A stretch of 64,000 nucleotides of DNA from an uncultured Roseateles sp. (GTDB lineage: Bacteria > Pseudomonadota > Gammaproteobacteria > Burkholderiales > Burkholderiaceae_C), in assembly GCF_963422335.1 (NCBI RefSeq), contig NZ_OY729424.1, positions 3,038,001-3,102,000 on the forward strand, given 5' to 3'. Positions 1 through 8,050 of this stretch are shown in pieces. Under the pieces are notes generated by a model. That model was not told the origin of the DNA. It worked only from the letters and a program-made list of their open reading frames with translations, and did not search any database. The translations under genes and the position numbers were made by a program. How positions within the stretch are numbered: the first letter of the stretch is position 1; each line of letters begins with the position of its first letter.

Positions 1-374
1 ACCTGACCGGCGACGCCTATGCGATGGATGCAGATGGCTACTTCATCTACCAGTCGCGGACCGACGACATGATCATCTCTGGCGGCTACAACATCGCCGG
101 CCCCGAGGTCGAGAGCGCCCTGCTGCTGCACCCCCAGGTGGCCGAGTGCGGCGTCATCGGCGTGGCCGACGAGCAGCGCGGCCAGATCGTCAAGGCCTTC
201 GTCGTGCTACGCCCCGGTGCAATACCTGGCCCCGAACTGGTGCGAGAGTTGCAGGACTTCGTGAAACAGACGGTTGCTCCGTATAAATACCCCCGTGCGA
301 TCGAGTTCCGAGAGGCGCTGCCGCGCACTGAGACTGGCAAACTGCAACGGTTTCGCCTACGCAATCCCGCCTGA
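1..374 (+). CDS. Aryl-CoA ligase (benzoate/2-aminobenzoate-CoA ligase family), C-terminal part
   Basis: The gene enters from the left edge (frame from base 3), so only about 123 C-terminal residues are visible. They form the small C-terminal lid domain of the AMP-binding (ANL) superfamily: the hinge region TGDAYAMDADGYF, the core RTDDMIISGGYNIAGPEVE, and the catalytic-lysine motif PRTETGKLQRF near the end. These enzymes activate a carboxylic acid with ATP and CoA. The wording of the hinge resembles benzoate- and 2-aminobenzoate-CoA ligases, and the next genes encode a Liv-type importer, thioesterase, RidA and GcdH, which fits an aromatic acid substrate. The exact substrate is inference, because the acid-binding pocket lies outside the window. 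Confidence 0.8.
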   Translation, partial: LTGDAYAMDADGYFIYQSRTDDMIISGGYNIAGPEVESALLLHPQVAECGVIGVADEQRGQIVKAFVVLRPGAIPGPELVRELQDFVKQTVAPYKYPRAIEFREALPRTETGKLQRFRLRNPA

Positions 375-409
375 TCGAATCAATACCCCACCGCACGATG
401 GAGCACCGC

Positions 410-1597
410 ATGATCAAGAAGCAATCCCTGGTTCTGAACACCCTGGCCCTTGCCCTGCTGGCCGGCGCGACCGCCAGCCCGGCCCTGGCCGCTGACAAGG
501 TCAAGATCGGCATGCTCAGCACCTTGTCGGGTGCTGGCGCCGGTCTCGGTGTGGATATCCGCGACGGCTTCAACCTGGCCCTGAAGACCCGTGGCGGCAA
601 GCTGGGCGGCCTGCCGGCCGAAGTCATCATTGCCGATGACCAGCAGAACCCCGACACCGCCAAGCAGACGACTGATCGACTGATCAAGCGCGACAAGGTG
701 GACTTCATGACCGGCATCGTGTTCTCCAACCTGATGCTGGCCGTGGGCCAAAGCGTGTTCGACAGCAAGACGCCTTACATCAGCGCCAACGCCGGCCCCT
801 CTCAGTATGCCGGCGAGCAGTGCAACCCCTACTTCTTCAATGTCGCCTGGCAGAACGACAACCTGCACGAGGCGGTGGGCAAGGCGGTGCAGGACAAGGG
901 CTTCAAGAAGCTTGTCATCCTGGCCCCCAACTACCCTGCGGGCAAGGACGCGCTGACCGGCTTCAAGCGCTACTACAAGGGCACCGTCGCTGAAGAGATC
1001 TACACCAAGCTGGGCCAGTTGGACTACTCGGCCGAGCTGGCACAGGCGCGCGCCGCCAAGCCCGATGCGATGTACATCTTCCTGCCGGGCGGCATGGGCA
1101 TCAACTTCATCAAGCAGTTCGTCGGCGCCGGCCTGTCCAAGGACGTGATCCTATTCGGCCCCGGATTCTCGGCCGACGAGGACGTGATCAAGGCCGTCGG
1201 CGAGCCGATGCTGGGCATGTTCAACAGCTCTCACTGGGCGCACGACATGGACAACCCGGCCAACAAGAAGTTCGTCGCTGACTTCCAGAAAGAATATGGC
1301 CGCCTGCCTTCGCTGTATGCGAGCCAAGGTTACGACGCCGCGCAGCTGATCGACGCCGCCGTGCGCGACGTCAAGGGCAAGATCGAGGACAAGGACGCGG
1401 TGCTAAAGGCTCTGAAGGCCGCCAAGTTCGAATCGGTGCGCGGCCCGTTCAAGTTCAACAACAACCAGTACCCGATCCAGGACTACTACATCCGCATCAT
1501 CGGCAAGGACGCACAGGGACGCGTGACCAACAAGACCCTGGGCAAGATCTTTGGCAATCATGCGGATGCTTATGCGGCGCAGTGCAAGATGAAATGA
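410..1597 (+). CDS. ABC transporter substrate-binding protein (Leu/Ile/Val or aromatic-acid type)
   Basis: Periplasmic binding protein of the branched-chain amino acid type (peripla_BP_6), 395 residues. A signal peptide is visible (MIKKQSLVLNTLALALLAG, cut near ALA/AD at residues 27-28), followed by the family start VKIGMLSTLSGAGAGLG. ATG 410 is chosen over ATG 398 because GGAG (400-403) sits 6 nt before it and it gives a clean basic n-region. It begins 35 nt after the ligase gene and precedes two permeases and two ATPases, so it delivers ligand to that importer. Close relatives in such clusters are annotated as binding benzoate or related aromatic acids; that ligand is inferred here from the neighbours. 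Confidence 0.9.
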   Translation: MIKKQSLVLNTLALALLAGATASPALAADKVKIGMLSTLSGAGAGLGVDIRDGFNLALKTRGGKLGGLPAEVIIADDQQNPDTAKQTTDRLIKRDKVDFMTGIVFSNLMLAVGQSVFDSKTPYISANAGPSQYAGEQCNPYFFNVAWQNDNLHEAVGKAVQDKGFKKLVILAPNYPAGKDALTGFKRYYKGTVAEEIYTKLGQLDYSAELAQARAAKPDAMYIFLPGGMGINFIKQFVGAGLSKDVILFGPGFSADEDVIKAVGEPMLGMFNSSHWAHDMDNPANKKFVADFQKEYGRLPSLYASQGYDAAQLIDAAVRDVKGKIEDKDAVLKALKAAKFESVRGPFKFNNNQYPIQDYYIRIIGKDAQGRVTNKTLGKIFGNHADAYAAQCKMK

Positions 1598-1610
1598 CTT
1601 GCGTGCCAGC

Positions 1611-1656
1611 CCTTGTCGGTACCCCGGCAAGCTCTGGCTCCAACTGACTCGAGGTC
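1611..1656. repeat. Intergenic repeat, copy A
   Basis: About 46 nt between the binding-protein gene and livH, starting CCTTGTCGG and containing CCGGCAAGCTCTG and CAACTGACT. A second, roughly 85 percent similar copy lies at 57119-57161, more than 55 kb away and also intergenic. Function unknown. Confidence 0.5.
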
Positions 1657-1710
1657 TTTGTGCCGCGCTTGCGCGGCCAGAGGTCCCGCTCACTCCAACC
1701 ACACCTCCTC

Positions 1711-2631
1711 ATGGACTGGATTCTGATCACCGAGCAGGCGCTCAACGGCCTGCAGTTCGGCCTGATGCTGTTCCTGCTGGCTGCAGGCTTGACCCTGGTG
1801 TTCGGCATCATGGACATGATCAATCTGGCCCATGGCTCGCTGTACATGGTGGGCGCCTATCTGGCCGCCGCCGTGGCCCAGGCCAGTGGTTCCTTTCCGC
1901 TGGCGGTGCTGGCGGCACTGGTGGGCACGGCGCTGTTCGGCATGCTGTTGGAGATCACGCTGCTGCGGCGTCTGTACAAGCGCGACCACCTGGCCCAGGT
2001 GCTGGCGACCTTTGCCTTGATACTGATCTGCAACGAGGGCGTGCGCATGATCTGGGGTGAGCAGCCGATGATGCTGAACACGCCGGCGGCGCTGTCCGGT
2101 CCGGTGGAGTTGCTGCCCGGCCTGTACTACCCGGCCTACCGGCTGCTGATCATAGTCGTGGGCCTGGCCGTAGCCCTGTTGCTGTTCGTGCTGGTCACGC
2201 GCACGCGCATCGGCATGTGGGTGCGGGCAGGGGCCTCGAACCGCGAGATGGCGACGATGATGGGCGTCAACATCAAGCGCCTGTTCACGCTGGTGTTCGG
2301 CTTCGGCGCGGCGCTGTGCGCGCTGGCCGGCTCCTTGCTGGGCCCGCTGCTGGCCGTGCAGGTGGGCATGGGCGAGAGCATCCTGATACTCGCTTTTGTT
2401 GTCATCGTCATCGGTGGCATAGGCTCGATACGCGGCGCCCTGGTCGGCTCTCTGCTGGTGGGCCTGGTGGACACCTTGAGCCGGACGCTGCTGCCTGCGG
2501 TGCTGCGCCAGGTGGCGTCTAGCGAGGTCGCGTCGAATCTGGGGCCGGCTCTGGCGTCGATCCTGATCTATGTGTTAATGGCTGCGGTGCTGTTCTGGCG
2601 TCCGCAAGGCCTGTTTCCTGCGCGGGGCTGA
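1711..2631 (+). CDS. livH: Branched-chain-type ABC permease LivH
   Basis: Inner-membrane permease of the LivH family, 306 residues, with about eight hydrophobic segments. The family N-terminus LNGLQFGLMLFLLAAGLTLVF is followed by GIMDMINLAHGSLYMVGAY, and the C-terminus ends with a helix and the RPQGLFPARG tail. An upstream in-frame ATG at 1660 would add an arginine-rich non-membrane extension, so ATG 1711, which starts MDWILITEQ, is preferred. It pairs with LivM immediately downstream (3 nt gap) to form the channel of the importer. The substrate is probably an aromatic acid, judging by the ligase and thioesterase in the operon. Confidence 0.9.
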   Translation: MDWILITEQALNGLQFGLMLFLLAAGLTLVFGIMDMINLAHGSLYMVGAYLAAAVAQASGSFPLAVLAALVGTALFGMLLEITLLRRLYKRDHLAQVLATFALILICNEGVRMIWGEQPMMLNTPAALSGPVELLPGLYYPAYRLLIIVVGLAVALLLFVLVTRTRIGMWVRAGASNREMATMMGVNIKRLFTLVFGFGAALCALAGSLLGPLLAVQVGMGESILILAFVVIVIGGIGSIRGALVGSLLVGLVDTLSRTLLPAVLRQVASSEVASNLGPALASILIYVLMAAVLFWRPQGLFPARG

Positions 2632-2634
2632 GCG

Positions 2635-3627
2635 ATGACTACATCTGTACGCCATAGCGCCCTGCATCACGCAGGCCCGGGCAAGGCGGTGCTGCTCGCG
2701 GTGCTGGCGCTGCTGTTGGCGCTGCCGTTCGCGGCCAAGGCCCTGGGCCTGGAGTTCTACATCGGCGTCGCCACCCGCGTGCTGATCTTCGCCATTGCCG
2801 CCAGCAGCCTGAACCTGATTCTCGGCTTTGGTGGCATGGTGAGCTTCGGGCATGCGGCCTTTGTCGGTCTGGGCGCCTACACCGTGGGCATACTGATGGA
2901 CGCCGGTGTCGGCTCGGCCTGGGTCAGCTGGCCGCTGGCGATGCTGGTCAGCGCGGCCGCCGCGGCCTTGATCGGCGCGATCTCGCTGCGTACCCGCGGC
3001 GTCTACTTCATCATGATCACGTTGGCCTTTGCGCAGATGTTCTATTACATCGTTGTCTCGCTGAAGGCCTATGGCGGCGACGACGGCCTGCCGCTGACCA
3101 GCCGCTCGCTGATTGCCTCAGGTCTTGACCTGAAGGACGACGCCCATTTTTATTGGGTCGTGCTGGCGCTCTGTGTCGCGGTGATGGGCTTTCTGCAGCG
3201 CTGCGTCAACTCGTCCTTCGGTCGCCTGCTGCAGGGCACGTGCGAGAACGAGATGCGCATGGCGGCGGTGGGAACCCGCGTGTTCCTGATCCGTTGGCAG
3301 GCCTTTGTGCTGGCCGGTGCACTGGCGGGCCTGGCTGGTGCCTTGCTGGCCAATCTGAACGGCCTGGTCACACCGCATCTGATGCACTGGACTCAGTCGG
3401 GCCAGCTGATGATCATGGTCATCATCGGCGGCGCCGGCGCGCTGTGGGGCGGGCTGCTCGGCGCGGCCGGCCTTCTGATACTTGAAGAGCTGCTGTCCAG
3501 CTACACCCTGCACTGGCATATGGCGCTGGGTGTGGTGCTGCTGGCCGTGGTGCTGTTTGCACCCAAGGGCCTGAGCGGTCTGAGGAAGAAGGTACGCCGC
3601 CAAGCGAAGGAGGCCGTCCATGGTTGA
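2635..3627 (+). CDS. livM: Branched-chain-type ABC permease LivM
   Basis: Second permease subunit of the importer, 330 residues. It shows the LivM hallmark ASSLNLILGFGGMVSFGHAA near residues 55-75, several further membrane helices, and the end segment LLAVVLFAPKGLSGLRKK. It starts 3 nt after livH and overlaps livG by 8 nt, which indicates translational coupling in a single operon. It acts in the inner membrane as the heterodimer partner of LivH. Confidence 0.9.
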   Translation: MTTSVRHSALHHAGPGKAVLLAVLALLLALPFAAKALGLEFYIGVATRVLIFAIAASSLNLILGFGGMVSFGHAAFVGLGAYTVGILMDAGVGSAWVSWPLAMLVSAAAAALIGAISLRTRGVYFIMITLAFAQMFYYIVVSLKAYGGDDGLPLTSRSLIASGLDLKDDAHFYWVVLALCVAVMGFLQRCVNSSFGRLLQGTCENEMRMAAVGTRVFLIRWQAFVLAGALAGLAGALLANLNGLVTPHLMHWTQSGQLMIMVIIGGAGALWGGLLGAAGLLILEELLSSYTLHWHMALGVVLLAVVLFAPKGLSGLRKKVRRQAKEAVHG

Positions 3628-4374
3628 GCCGCTGCTCAGAGTCCAGCATCTGGTCAAGCGCTTCGGCGCGTTGGCCGCCACCGATGATGCCAGCTTCGAG
3701 GTCATGCCCGGTGAGGTGCATGCGCTGATCGGCCCCAACGGTGCCGGCAAGACGACCCTGATCCACCAAATCTCCGGCGGTCTGCGGCCCGACAGCGGTC
3801 AGGTGCTGTTCGCCGGCCGTGATGTTACACACGACAGCATGGATACCCATGTGCGCGCCGGCCTCGTGCGTTCGTACCAGATCACCAGCATCTTCAAGAG
3901 CTACTCGGTGCTCGACAACCTGGCCTTGGCCGTGCTGGCCCGCCGGCCTGGCACGCCCGGCTGGTGGCGGGCCGCGGTGAACGACGATGTCGCCTATGCC
4001 GAAGCCGAGGCGCTGATGGCCCAGATCGGCCTGTCGCACCGGGCCGATGCGCTCAGCGGTGGTCTGGCGCACGGCGAGCAACGCCAGCTGGAGGTGGGCC
4101 TGGCGCTTGCCGCGCGGCCCAAGCTCCTGCTGCTGGACGAGCCTATGGCCGGCATGGGGCCTGACGAGTCAGAACGCATGGTGGACCTGCTCTTGCAGCT
4201 CAGGCAAAGCCTGACCCTGCTGCTGGTTGAGCACGATATGGAGGCGGTGTTTCGCCTCGCCGACCGCATCTCGACCCTGGTGTTCGGCAAGGTCATCGCC
4301 AGCGGCACGCCGCAGGAGATACGCGAGCATCCCGAGGTCAAGCGCGCCTATCTGGGCGATGAGGAGTTGGCCGC

Positions 4375-4378
<4 letters not shown>
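3620..4378 (+). CDS. livG: ABC transporter ATP-binding protein LivG
   Basis: Cytoplasmic ATPase, 252 residues. Visible motifs are Walker A GPNGAGKTT, the LivG-type insertion DVTHDSMDTHVRAG, the signature region LAHGEQRQLEVG, Walker B LLLLDEP and the switch histidine in VEHDME. The signature has AHGEQ instead of LSGGQ, which is common in LivG proteins. Overlaps of 8 nt with livM and 4 nt (ATGA) with livF show tight coupling. It powers the aromatic-acid importer. Confidence 0.9.
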
Positions 4379-5085
<707 letters not shown>

Positions 5086-5087
5086 CG

Positions 5088-5546
5088 ATGAGCAACGCCA
5101 TCAACGTCTTGCAGGCGCGCTGGGTGTTCGAGCGGCAGGAGCGGGTGCGCTTCGGCCATTGCGACCCGGCCGGCATCGTCTTCTACCCGCGCTATTTCGA
5201 GATGCTCAACGCGCTGGTCGAGGACTGGTTCACCGAGGGGCTGGGTGTGAACTACGCCGACCTGCTGGGCCCGCGCCGCACCGGCGTGCCCACCGTCCAT
5301 CTGGGTGTGGACTTCCAGCGCATCAGCCGCATGGGCGACCTGCTGACCCAGCGCGTCGCCATCAACAAACTGGGCCGCAGCTCGCTGGGCCTGAACCTCC
5401 AATTCGACGGCGCCGATGGCGTGCGCGTCGTGTTCCAGCAGGTGCTGGTCTGTACCTCGCTGGACACGCACAAGCCGATCGCCTGGCCCGATGACCTGCG
5501 CGCTGCCCTGCAGCGCTGCCTAGACTCTCAGGAGACAACACCATGA
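5088..5546 (+). CDS. Hotdog-fold acyl-CoA thioesterase (4-hydroxybenzoyl-CoA thioesterase type)
   Basis: Small cytoplasmic thioesterase, 152 residues. The 4HBT signature FGHCDPAGIVFYPRYFEM is near residues 22-39, with Asp26 as the expected catalytic acid. ATG 5088 is used because upstream in-frame starts lie inside livF and encode arginine-rich sequence. It begins 2 nt after livF and overlaps the RidA gene by ATGA. In CoA-dependent aromatic pathways such enzymes release CoA from stalled or dead-end aryl-CoA thioesters. The specific thioester is unknown. Confidence 0.85.
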   Translation: MSNAINVLQARWVFERQERVRFGHCDPAGIVFYPRYFEMLNALVEDWFTEGLGVNYADLLGPRRTGVPTVHLGVDFQRISRMGDLLTQRVAINKLGRSSLGLNLQFDGADGVRVVFQQVLVCTSLDTHKPIAWPDDLRAALQRCLDSQETTP

Positions 5547-5938
5547 AACAGATTCTTCAACCGGCCGGTTGGGCCGCGCCCAAAGGCTATGCCAACGGGG
5601 TTGCCGCCACCGGCAAGCAGATTTTTGTCGCCGGCCAGATCGGCTGGAATGCCCAGTGCCAGTTCGAGAGCGATGACTTCGTCGCCCAGGTGCGTCAGAC
5701 GCTGCTGAACATCAAGGCGGTGCTGGCCGAGGCCGGTGCCGGCCCCGAGCACATCACCCGCATGACCTGGTATGTGACCGACAAAAAGGTGTATCTGGCG
5801 CGCGGCCGCGAGGTCGGCCAGGCCTACCGCGAGGTGCTGGGCCAGCACTACGCGATCGCGATGAGCGCCGTGCAGGTGGCGGCCCTGATGGAAGACCGCG
5901 CCCAGGTCGAAATCGAGGTCACGGCCGTGCTGCCGTAA
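5543..5938 (+). CDS. RidA/YjgF/YER057c/UK114-family protein lacking the canonical arginine
   Basis: A 131-residue protein of the RidA family. The family core GKQIFVAGQIGWNAQCQ and the C-terminal VQVAAL...VEIEVTAV segment are clear. In archetypal RidA imine deaminases the C-terminal motif reads P-A-R-S; here it reads IAMSAVQVAAL, so Met107 replaces the catalytic arginine. Loss of this arginine is known to mark Rid subfamilies without imine deaminase activity. The position inside an aromatic-CoA operon, ATGA-coupled to the thioesterase, suggests a pathway-specific role, perhaps on an enamine or ring-opened intermediate. Such a role is inference. Confidence 0.85.
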   Translation: MKQILQPAGWAAPKGYANGVAATGKQIFVAGQIGWNAQCQFESDDFVAQVRQTLLNIKAVLAEAGAGPEHITRMTWYVTDKKVYLARGREVGQAYREVLGQHYAIAMSAVQVAALMEDRAQVEIEVTAVLP

Positions 5939-5982
5939 AGTTCGAACATTGACCCATCCCAATCCCCACTTTCGAGACCATC

Positions 5983-7164
5983 ATGAGCCAAGCCAAAGCC
6001 TCCTTCCACTGGGACGATCCGCTGCTGCTGGAACAGCAGCTTACCGACGACGAGCGCGCCGTGCGCGACGCCGCCCGCGCCTATTGCCAGGACCGCCTCG
6101 CGCCCCGCGTGCGCGACGCCTTCCGCAACGAGCAGACCGATCTGGCCATCTTCCGCGAGATGGGCGAGCTGGGCCTGCTGGGCCCGACGATTCCCGAGGA
6201 ATACGGTGGCGCCGGCCTCAACTATGTCTGCTACGGGCTGATCGCCCGCGAGGTCGAGCGCGTGGACTCGGGCTACCGTTCGATGATGAGCGTGCAGAGC
6301 TCGCTGGTGATGGTGCCGATCAACGAATTCGGCAACGAGGCGACCAAGCGCAAATACCTGCCCAAGCTGGCCAGCGGCGAGTGGATTGGCTGCTTCGGCC
6401 TGACCGAGCCCAACCACGGCTCAGACCCAGGCTCGATGATCACCCGCGCGAAAAAGGTTGACGGCGGCTACAGCCTGACCGGCGCCAAGATGTGGATCAC
6501 CAACAGCCCTGTGGCCGATGTGTTCGTCGTCTGGGCCAAGGACGATGGCGGCCAGATTCGCGGCTTTGTGCTCGAGAAGGGCTGGAAGGGCCTGACGGCG
6601 CCTGCCATCCACGGCAAGGTCGGTCTGCGCGCCTCTATCACCGGCGAGATCGTCATGGACGAGGTGTTCTGCCCCGAAGAGAATGCCTTCCCGGACGTAC
6701 GTGGCCTGAAGGGCCCGTTCACCTGCCTGAACAGCGCCCGCTACGGTATCGCCTGGGGGGCGCTCGGTGCCGCCGAGGACTGCTGGCACACCGCACGCCA
6801 GTACACGATGGACCGCAAGCAGTTCGGTAAGCCCCTGGCCGCCAACCAGCTGATCCAGAAGAAGCTGGCCGATATGCAGACCGAGATCACCCTGGGCCTG
6901 CAGGGCTGCCTGCGCCTGGGCCGCATGAAGGACGAGGGCACGGCCGCGGTCGAGATCACCTCGATCATGAAGCGCAACAGCTGCGGCAAGTCACTCGACA
7001 TTGCCCGCATGGCCCGCGACATGCTGGGTGGCAATGGCATCTCCGATGAGTTCGGTGTCGCCCGCCACCTGGTCAACCTTGAGGTGGTCAACACCTACGA
7101 GGGCACGCATGACATTCATGCGTTGATCTTGGGACGGGCGCAGACGGGGATTGCGGCGTTCTAG
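5983..7164 (+). CDS. gcdH: Glutaryl-CoA dehydrogenase
   Basis: FAD-dependent decarboxylating acyl-CoA dehydrogenase, 393 residues, converting glutaryl-CoA to crotonyl-CoA plus CO2. Diagnostic GCDH features are the N-terminus [18 protein letters not shown], the substrate-binding arginine segment [29 protein letters not shown], and the C-terminal catalytic Glu373 in [20 protein letters not shown]. It lies 44 nt after the RidA gene, probably in the same transcript. It links benzoyl-CoA or lysine/tryptophan-type degradation to central metabolism. Its stop is one base away from the stop of the convergent reductase gene, so no spacer exists for a terminator. Confidence 0.95.
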   Translation: MSQAKASFHWDDPLLLEQQLTDDERAVRDAARAYCQDRLAPRVRDAFRNEQTDLAIFREMGELGLLGPTIPEEYGGAGLNYVCYGLIAREVERVDSGYRSMMSVQSSLVMVPINEFGNEATKRKYLPKLASGEWIGCFGLTEPNHGSDPGSMITRAKKVDGGYSLTGAKMWITNSPVADVFVVWAKDDGGQIRGFVLEKGWKGLTAPAIHGKVGLRASITGEIVMDEVFCPEENAFPDVRGLKGPFTCLNSARYGIAWGALGAAEDCWHTARQYTMDRKQFGKPLAANQLIQKKLADMQTEITLGLQGCLRLGRMKDEGTAAVEITSIMKRNSCGKSLDIARMARDMLGGNGISDEFGVARHLVNLEVVNTYEGTHDIHALILGRAQTGIAAF

Positions 7165-7165
7165 G

Positions 7166-8050
7166 CTAGATCAGCCCCGGCCAGTCCTTTTGCTGGCCGG
7201 AGAACGCAGCGCGCAACTGGCGCTGCAGTTCCACCTCCAATGGCCCTCGCTCGACCACCTCCAGGTTCTGTTTGAAATGCGCCAGCTTCGACGTGCCAAC
7301 GATGCTGCTGGCCACGCCAGGCTGGTGGGCGACAAAGCGCAGGGCGATGTCGTTCCAGTCGCGCGGGCCCTGCGTGGCAAACCCCATCGCCTGCCAGCGG
7401 TCCCAGTACTGGCCCTCGGCATAGCTGTCGGGCCGCTCGGCAAAACGCCAGATGGCGCCGGCCAGCGGGCGCTTGGCGATCACGCCAATGCCGCGCGCCT
7501 GAGCCAGCGGCAGGCGTGAGGCCAGATTGACTTGGTCGCTGAGGCTGATCGAGGTTTGCACGGCACCGAAGCGGCCCGAGTTGAGGGCAAAGTCCAGCTC
7601 GGCGTTGTCGCCCGAGTAGGCCACGACGCGGATCTTGCCGGCGCGCCGGCAGTCTTCCAGCCCGCGTATCACCTCGCCCTGCTCGAGCACCTGCAGCGGG
7701 CAGGAGTGCAGGTGGACGATGTCCAGCACCTCGCACCGCATGCGCGCCAGTGCGGCGTCCACACCCTGGATGATGCAGTCGTAGGTCCAGTCCGGCACGC
7801 CTGGGATGCCGTAGCCGACCTTGGTGGACAGCACATAGTCGTCGCGCCTGTGGGCGATGTGGCGGCCGATGCGCTCCTCGGACAGGCCGTAGCCACGCGC
7901 GGTGTCGATCAAGTTCACGCCCAGGTCCAGCACGGCGTTGAGCAGCGTGCCGGCCTCGCGCTCGGTCGTGCGCTCGTCGTTCAGGTGCATGGCGCCAAAG
8001 CCGAGGGCGGATACGCGCAGGCCGGTGTGGCCAAAGTTTCTCAGTTCCAT
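7166..8050 (-). CDS. Aldo/keto reductase, last gene of the maltose operon
   Basis: NAD(P)H-dependent oxidoreductase of the AKR superfamily, 294 residues. The catalytic tetrad is visible: Asp49 in LIDTARGYG, Tyr54, Lys77 in VLSTKVGYG, and His113 or His115 in IVHLHS. The cofactor-binding C-terminal segment GVASSIVGTSKLAHF is present. ATG at 8050 lies inside the last codons of the GH13 amylase gene (10 nt overlap), so it is probably translated from the mal mRNA. A role on a sugar aldehyde or sugar dehydrogenation is plausible from the context, but the substrate cannot be read from the sequence. Confidence 0.85.
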   Translation of the reverse strand: MELRNFGHTGLRVSALGFGAMHLNDERTTEREAGTLLNAVLDLGVNLIDTARGYGLSEERIGRHIAHRRDDYVLSTKVGYGIPGVPDWTYDCIIQGVDAALARMRCEVLDIVHLHSCPLQVLEQGEVIRGLEDCRRAGKIRVVAYSGDNAELDFALNSGRFGAVQTSISLSDQVNLASRLPLAQARGIGVIAKRPLAGAIWRFAERPDSYAEGQYWDRWQAMGFATQGPRDWNDIALRFVAHQPGVASSIVGTSKLAHFKQNLEVVERGPLEVELQRQLRAAFSGQQKDWPGLI

